Origin: Bacteroidia bacterium
GTDB lineage: Bacteria > Bacteroidota > Bacteroidia > Bacteroidales > Paludibacteraceae
Assembly: GCA_009929375.1 (NCBI GenBank)
Contig: SAAO01000002.1
Coordinates: 62,001 to 126,000 of the forward strand
Direction of reading: 5' to 3'
Length of the DNA: 64,000 nt
In this document: positions 1 to 7,571 of the stretch, piece by piece
How positions within the stretch are numbered: the first letter of the stretch is position 1
How the letters are laid out: every line of letters starts with the position of its first letter
Made by a program: the position numbers and the translations under genes
Notes under the pieces: model-generated
Seen by the model: only the letters and a program-made list of their open reading frames with translations
Told to the model about the DNA's origin: nothing
Databases searched by the model: none

Positions 1-94
1 AAATCCTTATGCTGCTTCGAACTTTGAAACCGCTTTTATTCAAGCCCCTGCGATGGCAGATGAGTTGGTTTACAAAACTTATTGCGGGACTTAA
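1..94 (+). CDS. 3' end of an unidentified CDS (partial)
   Basis: Frame 2 is open from the window edge to a TAA at 92-94 and encodes about 30 residues ending in KTYCGT. The fragment is too short for me to name a family. It converges on the DUF3078 gene, whose stop lies only about 10 bases away, so the two genes meet tail to tail. Confidence 0.5.
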   Translation, partial: NPYAASNFETAFIQAPAMADELVYKTYCGT

Positions 95-103
95 TTCTAA
101 TAA

Positions 104-1585
104 TTAATTCAACAATCTGTACGAAAAACCAAAGCTCAGCAATTCTTTAAACTGAATTTTAGCTTTTTCGTTGTTGGGCAAAATGACGGTGTTGTCGTAA
201 CGCGGATTGATGGCCAATCGTGTTGACAAGTAGCGGTTTACTGTAAAGTTGGTTACTATTTCCCAGTCGATTTCCACTTTTTCGTAATTGGTGTAAAACG
301 AAAGTTTGGAGTCGAGCTGAATTTCACGTACCGGCGAATAAGCAATCTGTGCACGGAACGAACTACCTATCTGACTGAGAGAATTTTTTCCTGCTTCAAT
401 ACCGAACGAAGTTACCGGAATTTTTTCGGTTTTATGAGCATAAATGTATTTATACGAAACAGGAGCTAACATCAACGAAAACAGTTTTTTATATTTGTAG
501 TCCATACCAATACCAATGTTCATACGTACGGGAGTCAGGAAGTCAGCTTTTAAATCCTCAGAGGTGACCGATTTGTAGTTTTTAAACAACTGAGCTGAAA
601 AATCCATTGAGCTGGAATAGAAGAAATTACCTCCTGCGCGAATGCCAAGTTTGCTGTTGACTTTAAAAATGTCTTCATTGGTATTGAACAGTCTGACCCC
701 GTTTTCAACCGAGTTGAAGCCCAAACGCCATTCACCGTTATTTTCCCATTGTACATTCTTTTTGTTGTCGTAATTCAGTTGACCGTTCAGAATACCCAGA
801 ATCGACACATAATCGCTTCCCCCCTGATGCCAGTTTTCTGAAACATAGTATTGTGAAAACTGCAGCATTGAATTAGCCTTTTTTGTCCAGTGGCTTACTT
901 TTACTTTTTCCACAACCAGTTTTTTACCGTTCGAAAACGGTGAACTTCCTTCCTGTACAATTTGTAATTTATCGAGCGATTTTCCATTTATGGCTCTGTT
1001 TTTCAGATCGTTTATACTTGGAAGCTGATCGGCACGAAAAACATAGAAAACAGGTGAACTCAGCATGTTTCGGCGATAAGTCTGCTGCCTCAGGTCGCTG
1101 ATGATATTTTCAACCCGCGGAACGGAAAATGGCTTAAATGCTGATGAACGTATGGTGTCGTAAGTCGATTCGTAAAAATAACTGTAGGGCTTTAGTTTCG
1201 ATCTCCATTGAAAGTTGAAAGGCTGATCTCTGTAAACCATGTCGATGAAGAATGGGTTATTTTGCAGAATAAACGAGTCAATTTGAAGGAGCGGCGTTTC
1301 GCTTATCACTTTTTTTACATCGTACTGCACATAATTGTATTGATAATGAGATCTGTATGTTCTACGTGTTTCGGTCGTTGGGCTAACGATCTTTTTTGCT
1401 TCGGGTTCTTTTTTTGTTTCGGCAGCCTTTACGGTATCGGTTTTAAAAACCTGTAATAGCTGATCGGGATCAATTACCACAGGAATTTGCAAAGTGGTAT
1501 CGTTTGTGTAAATATTTTTTCCTAAAACACTCAGCCCCGAAAGGATTGAGATAATAAGAATGGATATTTTTAATCTGAGATTCAT
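104..1585 (-). CDS. DUF3078 family outer-membrane protein
   Basis: A 493-aa protein with an N-terminal signal sequence (hydrophobic segment about residues 7-22). The central FSQYYVSENWHQGG segment and the C-terminal run of alternating aromatic and polar strands match DUF3078 (seen), a Bacteroidetes family predicted to form an outer-membrane beta-barrel. Residues 50-80 are Lys/Glu/Thr-rich and probably form a periplasmic linker. The last residues (FGFSYRLLN) look like a closing strand. The substrate or role is unknown. It is probably monocistronic: rmuC, on the same strand upstream, is separated by about 100 bases. Confidence 0.75.
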   Translation of the reverse strand: MNLRLKISILIISILSGLSVLGKNIYTNDTTLQIPVVIDPDQLLQVFKTDTVKAAETKKEPEAKKIVSPTTETRRTYRSHYQYNYVQYDVKKVISETPLLQIDSFILQNNPFFIDMVYRDQPFNFQWRSKLKPYSYFYESTYDTIRSSAFKPFSVPRVENIISDLRQQTYRRNMLSSPVFYVFRADQLPSINDLKNRAINGKSLDKLQIVQEGSSPFSNGKKLVVEKVKVSHWTKKANSMLQFSQYYVSENWHQGGSDYVSILGILNGQLNYDNKKNVQWENNGEWRLGFNSVENGVRLFNTNEDIFKVNSKLGIRAGGNFFYSSSMDFSAQLFKNYKSVTSEDLKADFLTPVRMNIGIGMDYKYKKLFSLMLAPVSYKYIYAHKTEKIPVTSFGIEAGKNSLSQIGSSFRAQIAYSPVREIQLDSKLSFYTNYEKVEIDWEIVTNFTVNRYLSTRLAINPRYDNTVILPNNEKAKIQFKELLSFGFSYRLLN

Positions 1586-1688
1586 ATTTATAATTTCTCT
1601 TTTTTAATGCAGAAAAATGTATTACGTAATTCGTTTAATTCCAGAACTGATTTCATTCAGAAGCGTCAAATGTATTCACGATGGCTAT

Positions 1689-3026
1689 CTACAAGTCGCT
1701 GAATGAAGGTGGCAGCGTTTTGTTGCCTGTTTTTGCTCCGAGTTCTTTTATTTTTTCGGCTGTGCGGATAATGTTTCCGTTGCCATCTTTCATTTTTTTG
1801 ATTGCATCGTTGTAAGCTCCGGAAGCACGGTCGATATTGTTTTTAATTTTTTCCATATCTTCGGTAAATCCAATGAACTTGTCGTACAGCGAACCACTTA
1901 AACGTGCAATTTCTTGTGCATTACGGGTTTGGTTTTCCTGTTTCCAAATGCTCGAAATAGTTCTGAGTGTAGCCAACAATGTTGTTGGGCTTACAATTAC
2001 AATTTTTCGCTCCCAGGCATACGAGAATAACTCGCTGTCGCCCTGCACAGCTGCTGAAAATGAAGCTTCCACCGGAATAAACATCAGCACAAAATCGGGT
2101 GTATTGACGTTCATAGCATTCTGGTAGTTTTTGTCGCTCAGCAGTTTTACATGCATACGAATCGATGCGATATGTTCTTTCAGAGCCGTAGCCTGATCGT
2201 TCTCATTTTCGGCCGACATAAATCGCTCGTAAGCAACCAGCGAAACCTTTGAGTCGATGATAATGTGTTTGTTGTCAGGTAAATGCACAATCACATCCGG
2301 ACGTTGTACCGAGTGATCGGCACCTTCCACCACAGCTTCGCGGTCGTATTCCTGACCCTTTGTCAAACCTGAACGCTCAAGTACTCTCTCCAGAATAATT
2401 TCGCCCCAGTTTCCCTGTTTTTTTACATCGCCTTTTAGCGCACGTGTCAGGTTGTTGGCCTCTTCGCTCACGCGTGTGTTCAGTTCGGTTAGCTTTTTGA
2501 CTTCCTCACGCAGACTTACACGGTCGCGCATGTCTTTTTCGTACGACTCTTCCACTTTCCGTTCGAAACCCTGAATTTTCTCTTTTAAAGGATTCAGAAT
2601 TTCGCTGATATTCTTATGATTAGCAACGTAAAATTCATCCGAACGTTCTTTCATAACCTTGTTGGCTATGTTTTCGAATTCGCTTGTCAGTCGCTTTTGC
2701 AATTGTTCTGCTTCCTCCAGTTGTTTCTCAATTTTTTCTCTGAGACTAGCATTTTCGGTTCTGACGGTAGCCAGTTCCACAGCACGTGCGTTTGCAAGCT
2801 CCAAATTTTGTGCCAGTTCGTTTTGTGTTTTTTCCAGCTCCAAAACCTTCAGACGTAAAGTTTCTTCGGCCACCGTTTTGTTTCGTTCGGCTAAAGATTT
2901 TTCATCAATAAGCTGTTTTTCAGTGTTGTAAAACTTGTCGCTCAAAGCATTCATCCTGCGTGAGGACACAAACCATGCTGCCAAAAAGCCTGCGATTGCA
3001 GCTACAAGAGCAAGGATATATTCCAT
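1689..3026 (-). CDS. rmuC: DNA recombination protein RmuC
   Basis: A 445-aa protein with one N-terminal membrane helix (residues 2-19), a long coiled coil (about 30-200, Glu/Lys/Leu-rich) and a C-terminal RmuC domain. The domain shows the conserved GNWGEIILERVLERSGL stretch and RPDVIVHLPD...IIIDSK, which resembles a restriction-endonuclease fold (D...DxK). In E. coli RmuC limits inversion at short inverted repeats; a nuclease activity is predicted rather than visible here. The next gene on the same strand, the 69-aa protein, lies only 32 bases upstream, so the two may be cotranscribed. Confidence 0.93.
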   Translation of the reverse strand: MEYILALVAAIAGFLAAWFVSSRRMNALSDKFYNTEKQLIDEKSLAERNKTVAEETLRLKVLELEKTQNELAQNLELANARAVELATVRTENASLREKIEKQLEEAEQLQKRLTSEFENIANKVMKERSDEFYVANHKNISEILNPLKEKIQGFERKVEESYEKDMRDRVSLREEVKKLTELNTRVSEEANNLTRALKGDVKKQGNWGEIILERVLERSGLTKGQEYDREAVVEGADHSVQRPDVIVHLPDNKHIIIDSKVSLVAYERFMSAENENDQATALKEHIASIRMHVKLLSDKNYQNAMNVNTPDFVLMFIPVEASFSAAVQGDSELFSYAWERKIVIVSPTTLLATLRTISSIWKQENQTRNAQEIARLSGSLYDKFIGFTEDMEKIKNNIDRASGAYNDAIKKMKDGNGNIIRTAEKIKELGAKTGNKTLPPSFSDL

Positions 3027-3058
3027 TTTTTTAAGATTTATTGTTCTACTTAGGCGTT

Positions 3059-3268
3059 TTAGTCGAATAGAGTGGGATGGTCTTCCTCAAATTTACGGAT
3101 AATGGTCAGCATTACAGTTTCCCTCAGAAATTTCGATTTGTTTTGCACTTTATATTTTTCGATATAACGGTTAAGCGCCTTGTTTTCTTCGTCGTTCAGC
3201 GTAAATATTTGCCTGTGCGTGCGAAGTGAATTGCGTTTCGAGAGGGGAATACTGTTTTTTTTAGCCAT
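3059..3268 (-). CDS. small ribbon-helix-helix-like protein (MobC/CopG-type)
   Basis: A 69-aa basic protein. The motif IFTLNDEENKALNRYIEK followed by NKSKFLRETVM looks like one beta strand and two helices, the ribbon-helix-helix pattern found in small Bacteroidetes proteins related to mobilisation proteins. This suggests DNA binding. It sits 32 bases upstream of rmuC on the same strand and probably shares its transcript. The exact function is unknown, and the fold is an inference from the pattern only. Confidence 0.6.
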   Translation of the reverse strand: MAKKNSIPLSKRNSLRTHRQIFTLNDEENKALNRYIEKYKVQNKSKFLRETVMLTIIRKFEEDHPTLFD

Positions 3269-3376
3269 AGCTCTTTGTTTTGCTTTGCAAAAATAATATT
3301 AAAGTATTAAATATGAGGATAAAAATTACTTTAAAACTCTACAGAATTTGTTTTTAAACTGTAAAATGTGATTTCA

Positions 3377-4699
3377 TTACAATGCAGGGATGCTGATACC
3401 CGTAATTTTTCGGTATAAATCCAGTGCATACACGTCGGTCATTCCTGAAATATAATCGAGAATGGCCATTACTCTGCCATAAGTGCTGTCGGCTCCGGTT
3501 TCGAACTGCTCAGGAATGCGCATAAGCAATTGCTGTGAGTAGGCCTTGTCGGGCGTAAGCACTGCATCCACCAAATGTTCGAGCAATGTAAGTATGATTT
3601 TATAACCCGAAAGTTCCACATCGAGCACTTCCTGCGAGCGATAAATTTTGGCAAATGCTGTGGACGAACATTTTTTATAGGCTTCGTCGAGTTGCACAGG
3701 CAATTTTTTTACGAGCGGACTGTCGAACGTTCCTTCTAGAATTTCTTTTTCATGAGCCACAAAAATGGCTGCACATTGTTCAATCAGCTTCCCGATAACC
3801 GACGAACGAAGGTAAGCAATTTGCTCATTTACATCGGTTACCATGGTCATGGTTTCTTCGAAACGTTTTTTGCGCTTGTCGTCGAAAAAGTTCATAAACA
3901 ACGCTTTCGTCTCATCGGTTGTGAGAATGCGAAGTTTGTGCGCATCTTCAATGTCCATTATCTGATAGCAAATATCGTCGGCTGCTTCCACCAGAAAAAC
4001 GAGGGGATGACGCACAAATCGGTTAGGATTGTTAGGGTGACGCACAATGCCCAACTCGGCTGCAATTTTTTCGAAGTCAGCTTTTTCTGAAGTAAAGAAC
4101 CCGAATTTCTGTTTTTTTGTGTCCGAATGAATGGCGGCATACGGATATTTTACAATGGAAAGCAAAGTGCTGTATGTGAGTACAAAGCCACCATTCCTAC
4201 GCCCATTGAACTTGTGTGTAAGTAAGCGGAAAGCATTGGCATTTCCTTCGAAACAGGTAATGTCCTTCCACTCTTCGGCAGTCATTTTTTGTTGCAAATG
4301 TTGCCCTTTTCCTTCCGAAAAATAGGTGGCAATGGCTTTTTCGCCCGAATGGCCGAAAGGTGGATTGCCCATGTCGTGTGCCAAACAGGCAGCTGAAATT
4401 ACCGAACCAATCTCGTCGAGAAAAGGAGCCTTTTCGCCTTTGTCCTTCAGATGATGTGCTACGTTTACGCCCAATGATCTTCCTACACAGGCTACTTCAA
4501 GGCTATGTGTGAGTCTGTTGTGCACAAACACGCTGCCGGGAAGTGGAAAAACCTGCGTTTTGTTCTGCAGCCGGCGAAACGGAGCTGAGAAAATCAGACG
4601 ATCATAATCGCGCTGAAATTCGCTGCGGTCATCACCACGTACACCGTGATAATCCTCCATTCCAAATCGTTTGGTCGATAAAAGTTGTGTCCAGTTCAT
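3377..4699 (-). CDS. dgt: Deoxyguanosinetriphosphate triphosphohydrolase-like HD protein
   Basis: A 440-aa HD-superfamily dNTP triphosphohydrolase that converts a dNTP to a deoxynucleoside and triphosphate. Visible signatures are FRRLQNKTQVF (about 41-51), RLTHSLEVA with metal-binding His65, CLAHDMGNPPFGHSGE with HD at 108-109, and a distal ADDICYQIMDIEDA helix that supplies another acidic ligand. The length matches the family. A heptamer-like GAAAC repeat tract lies directly upstream of the ATG (4700-4770). The gene appears monocistronic. Confidence 0.92.
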   Translation of the reverse strand: MNWTQLLSTKRFGMEDYHGVRGDDRSEFQRDYDRLIFSAPFRRLQNKTQVFPLPGSVFVHNRLTHSLEVACVGRSLGVNVAHHLKDKGEKAPFLDEIGSVISAACLAHDMGNPPFGHSGEKAIATYFSEGKGQHLQQKMTAEEWKDITCFEGNANAFRLLTHKFNGRRNGGFVLTYSTLLSIVKYPYAAIHSDTKKQKFGFFTSEKADFEKIAAELGIVRHPNNPNRFVRHPLVFLVEAADDICYQIMDIEDAHKLRILTTDETKALFMNFFDDKRKKRFEETMTMVTDVNEQIAYLRSSVIGKLIEQCAAIFVAHEKEILEGTFDSPLVKKLPVQLDEAYKKCSSTAFAKIYRSQEVLDVELSGYKIILTLLEHLVDAVLTPDKAYSQQLLMRIPEQFETGADSTYGRVMAILDYISGMTDVYALDLYRKITGISIPAL

Positions 4700-4775
4700 T
4701 TTATTTCGTGTTTCGCGTTTCGTGTTGGGTTCAAAGTTTCAGAGTTTCTGGTTTCAAAGTTTTGTTTTTATTGTC
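4700..4775 (-). repeat. GAAAC-type degenerate tandem repeat upstream of dgt
   Basis: Read on the minus strand, this segment carries closely spaced copies of ctttGAAAC, ctctGAAAC, cacGAAAC, gcGAAAC and cacGAAAt, ending just before the dgt start codon. Similar tracts occur at 16995-17030, 21563-21606 and 42105-42150. Function is unknown. Confidence 0.6.
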
Positions 4776-4876
4776 AGATGACTAATCGGTTGATTCGTTA
4801 TTAGTTGTTTGTTTTGAGAGACGATTCTGTTAATTGGAAAATCGTCAAATAGTAAATGAATTAATGGTCAATGTTT

Positions 4877-5581
4877 TCATTTGGGCATATGATAATCTTT
4901 CAATCCTGCCCTTAATGCTTTGCTTTGTCCATTGGTTACTTCGTCCATCAGTTTCCAGAAACGTGGCCCGTGATTCATTTCAATTGTGTGACATAGTTCA
5001 TGCAATATCACATAATCCACCAGATTTGCGGGCAACAGCAACAGATATTGCGACAGATTTATGCTTCGTTCGCGTGAGCAACTTCCCCAACGGGTTTTGC
5101 TGGGCTGAATTTTCACGCCACTGTATCTGAATTTGTATTTTTCGGCCAGCTGCTTCACCCTGTCGGGCAAAATGCGACGTGCTTCCTTTTTCAGAAAATA
5201 ATTAATGCCATTCCAAAAATACTGCTGCGTAGTGTCCGATTTTTCATCAGCATTTTCCGGAAATTCGATAGTCAGAATGCTGTTTTTCAATGAAAAATAA
5301 ATATCCTTACGTGCTGTTCGTACAAGTTTTACATCGAAAGTAAGTGTTTTAAGCACATTATTTTCGGTAAGAATTGTAGGGTTTGAAGTTTCTTTTTTCC
5401 GGAGTAATTCCTGCTTTTTCCTGATTTTCGGGGCCACCGAGTTCACAAAATCGATGGCTGTTTTCTCGCTGGCATCCTGCGGAATAGTAATTTTTAGCCC
5501 GGACACAAGTATACGCACCCTGACGCTGCGGGCCCTGGCACTTCTTACAAATTCTATTTTTCCAAAATCTTCTGCTAACAA
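4877..5581 (-). CDS. YgjP-like M48-type metallopeptidase (DUF45)
   Basis: A 234-aa protein of the YgjP/WLM-like DUF45 family. The zinc-binding motif HELCH is at 194-198, with the third ligand probably His204 in MNHGPRFW, and the family signature KTRWGSCS is at 162-169. There is no signal peptide, so it is cytoplasmic. These proteins are often annotated as SprT-like or M48 metal-dependent hydrolases, and their substrates are unknown. It stands alone on the minus strand. Confidence 0.88.
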   Translation of the reverse strand: MLAEDFGKIEFVRSARARSVRVRILVSGLKITIPQDASEKTAIDFVNSVAPKIRKKQELLRKKETSNPTILTENNVLKTLTFDVKLVRTARKDIYFSLKNSILTIEFPENADEKSDTTQQYFWNGINYFLKKEARRILPDRVKQLAEKYKFRYSGVKIQPSKTRWGSCSRERSINLSQYLLLLPANLVDYVILHELCHTIEMNHGPRFWKLMDEVTNGQSKALRAGLKDYHMPK

Positions 5582-5821
5582 AATAAATGGCTGATTATTT
5601 GTCGAAAATTATTGCAAAGGTACATTTTTTCAAGCACAAAAAGATTGTATTACGACTTAAACAAATAACTTTGCAAAAATATTGACGAAGCGGGAGTTTA
5701 TAGGAAACATATCTGTAAATTAGTGAAAATGTATTTGTGTTTCAGTCTGTTTCCTTGTAAACTAGTCTGCTCGTTTCTTCGTTACTATGTAACCAATCAT
5801 TATTATTGATATGTTTTTCAC

Positions 5822-5990
5822 CACATAGTACACAATAGTTTTGAAAATAGATGAAAAGACTAAGAACACATAGGATTATCCCGAAAATCGGGATAATTTC
5901 AGAGCGATAAAAGTATCGTCAGATACTTTTACTATGTGAACTAAGTCTTTTTTCTTAATTATTTCTATGTGTTCTATTGTGTTAGAAATA
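5822..5990. repeat. Fold-back (MITE-like) element between ygjP-like gene and lolD
   Basis: The 5582-6019 gap has no gene. Nested inverted repeats fill its centre: outer arms ACACAATAG (5830-5838) and CTATTGTGT (5974-5982), middle arms AAAAGACTAAG..CACATAG (5854-5872) with the complementary copy at 5931-5953, then a 10-bp hairpin at 5875-5897 (TTATCCCGA arms) and another at 5908-5931 (AAAGTATC arms). The whole would fold into one long branched stem. No ORF lies inside. Confidence 0.6.
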
Positions 5991-6019
5991 TATCATTAAA
6001 TATTTCAATGAACTAAAAA

Positions 6020-6685
6020 ATGATTACAGCAAAAAATATTCATAAAAGTTTCGATACGCTCGAAGTGTTGAAGGGCGTTGATCTGGAAGTGGCCAAAGGC
6101 GAAATTGTGTCGATAGTTGGTCCCAGTGGCGCCGGCAAGACCACACTTTTGCAGATTTTGGGCACGCTTGACAAACCTGATAAAGGCGATGTGAAACTCG
6201 ATGGCGTTGATTTCAGTAAACTGAACGATTGCGAGCTGGCAGCTTTCCGCAATCGCCGTATCGGATTTATTTTCCAGTTTCATCAGCTTTTGCCTGAGTT
6301 TACTGCGCTCGAAAATGTGATGATTCCCGCGCTGATTGCCGGAACTGATCCTGTCAAAGCAGATACACGCGCGAAGGAATTACTGGCTTTTCTGCAACTG
6401 AGTGAGCGACTTACCCACAAACCCGCTGAACTGTCGGGTGGTGAAAAGCAGCGTGTGGCTGTGGCCCGTGCGCTGATCAACAATCCTTCGGTTATATTGG
6501 CAGATGAACCCTCGGGCAGCCTCGACTCAAAAAATAAAGAAGAGCTGCATAAACTGCTTTTCGAGCTACGCGATAAATTCGGGCTTACTATTGTGATTGT
6601 CACCCACGACAAGGAACTGGCTCAATTGTCCGACAGAGTGATTGAAATGAAGGATGGTAAGATTGAATTGACAATGGAGAATTGA
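6020..6685 (+). CDS. lolD: ABC transporter ATP-binding protein, LolD/MacB type
   Basis: A 221-aa ATPase with Walker A GPSGAGKT (34-41), the Q-loop region [21 protein letters not shown], signature LSGGEKQR, Walker [13 protein letters not shown] and the H-loop VTHD. The [12 protein letters not shown] sequence and the short length place it in the LolD group, which powers release of lipoproteins from the inner membrane with LolC/E permeases. No permease gene is adjacent, which is common in Bacteroidetes. A MacB- or FtsE-type role cannot be excluded. Confidence 0.87.
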   Translation: MITAKNIHKSFDTLEVLKGVDLEVAKGEIVSIVGPSGAGKTTLLQILGTLDKPDKGDVKLDGVDFSKLNDCELAAFRNRRIGFIFQFHQLLPEFTALENVMIPALIAGTDPVKADTRAKELLAFLQLSERLTHKPAELSGGEKQRVAVARALINNPSVILADEPSGSLDSKNKEELHKLLFELRDKFGLTIVIVTHDKELAQLSDRVIEMKDGKIELTMEN

Positions 6686-6803
6686 TAGTTGGTGGTTGAC
6701 AATTAATGATTGCCGATTTGTAATACATAATTGAAAGTTACAAAGTAACTAAGAATAGTGAGGAAGATTTATGTGTCAATTGCACATTATCAGTTGTTTA
6801 AAG

Positions 6804-6875
6804 TAGTCCCGCCGGGAATCGAACCCGAATCTAAAGTTTAGGAAACTTTCGTTCTATCCATTGAACTACAGGACC
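6804..6875 (-). tRNA. tRNA-Arg (anticodon CCU)
   Basis: On the minus strand the sequence folds as a full cloverleaf: acceptor GGTCCTG/CGGGACT, D-stem GTTC/GAAC, anticodon stem AAAGT/ACTTT with loop TTCCTAA (anticodon CCT), T-arm TCGGG-TTCGATT-CCCGG, discriminator A. CCA is not encoded. It lies between lolD and rnhA. Confidence 0.95.
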
Positions 6876-6938
6876 TCATTTTTTTGGAAGCACAAAAATA
6901 CACTTTTTTGACGAGAAAGAAAAAACAGTTTTGACGAC

Positions 6939-7571
6939 ATGAGTAAAAAAAACAACTTTTTTGTAGTGTGGGATGGTCGTGAGCCGGGTATTTATCGCAG
7001 TTGGGATGAATGCAAAAAGCAGGTACATGCTTACCCTGAAGCAAAATACAAATCCTTTGCTACCGAAAAGGAAGCCCGCGAGGCTTTTCTGTCGCCTTAC
7101 TGGAGTTTTGTGGGAAAGGCAGCGAAACCACAAATCGACAAGGAAAAACTGAAACTTGTGGGAGCCTTTAATCCTGAAAGCTTATCGGTGGATGCCGCTT
7201 GTAGCGGAAATCCCGGGCCAATGGAATATCGGGGTGTGTATGTAAAAACGGGTGAAGAGATTTTCCGTCAGGGACCTTTTGAAGATGGTACCAACAATGT
7301 GGGCGAGTTTCTGGCACTTGTGCACGGACTGGCTTTGCTGAAACAGCGGAATCTGGATATGCCTCTGTACTCGGACAGCAAAACGGCAATCAGTTGGGTG
7401 AGAAAGCGTAAGGCTGCTACAAAACTTGAACGTACAGGCCGGAACGATGCAATTTTCGAGCTTATTGAACGGGCTGAAAAATGGCTTCAGACAAACAGTT
7501 TTAAAACTGAAATTTTAAAATGGGAAACAGAAGCCTGGGGCGAAATTCCTGCCGATTTCGGTCGTAAGTAA
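6939..7571 (+). CDS. rnhA: Viroplasmin-RNase HI fusion (ribonuclease H1)
   Basis: A 210-aa protein with an N-terminal viroplasmin-like RNA/DNA-hybrid-binding domain (residues 5-52: FVVWDGREPGIYRSWDEC...SF). A C-terminal RNase H fold follows, with the catalytic acids visible as Asp85 (SVDAACSG), Glu123 (NNVGEF), Asp146 (YSDSKTA) and Asp206 (IPADF). It cleaves RNA in RNA:DNA hybrids. This eukaryote-like two-domain form is usual in Bacteroidetes. Its stop codon abuts the stop of the convergent rel gene. Confidence 0.95.
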   Translation: MSKKNNFFVVWDGREPGIYRSWDECKKQVHAYPEAKYKSFATEKEAREAFLSPYWSFVGKAAKPQIDKEKLKLVGAFNPESLSVDAACSGNPGPMEYRGVYVKTGEEIFRQGPFEDGTNNVGEFLALVHGLALLKQRNLDMPLYSDSKTAISWVRKRKAATKLERTGRNDAIFELIERAEKWLQTNSFKTEILKWETEAWGEIPADFGRK

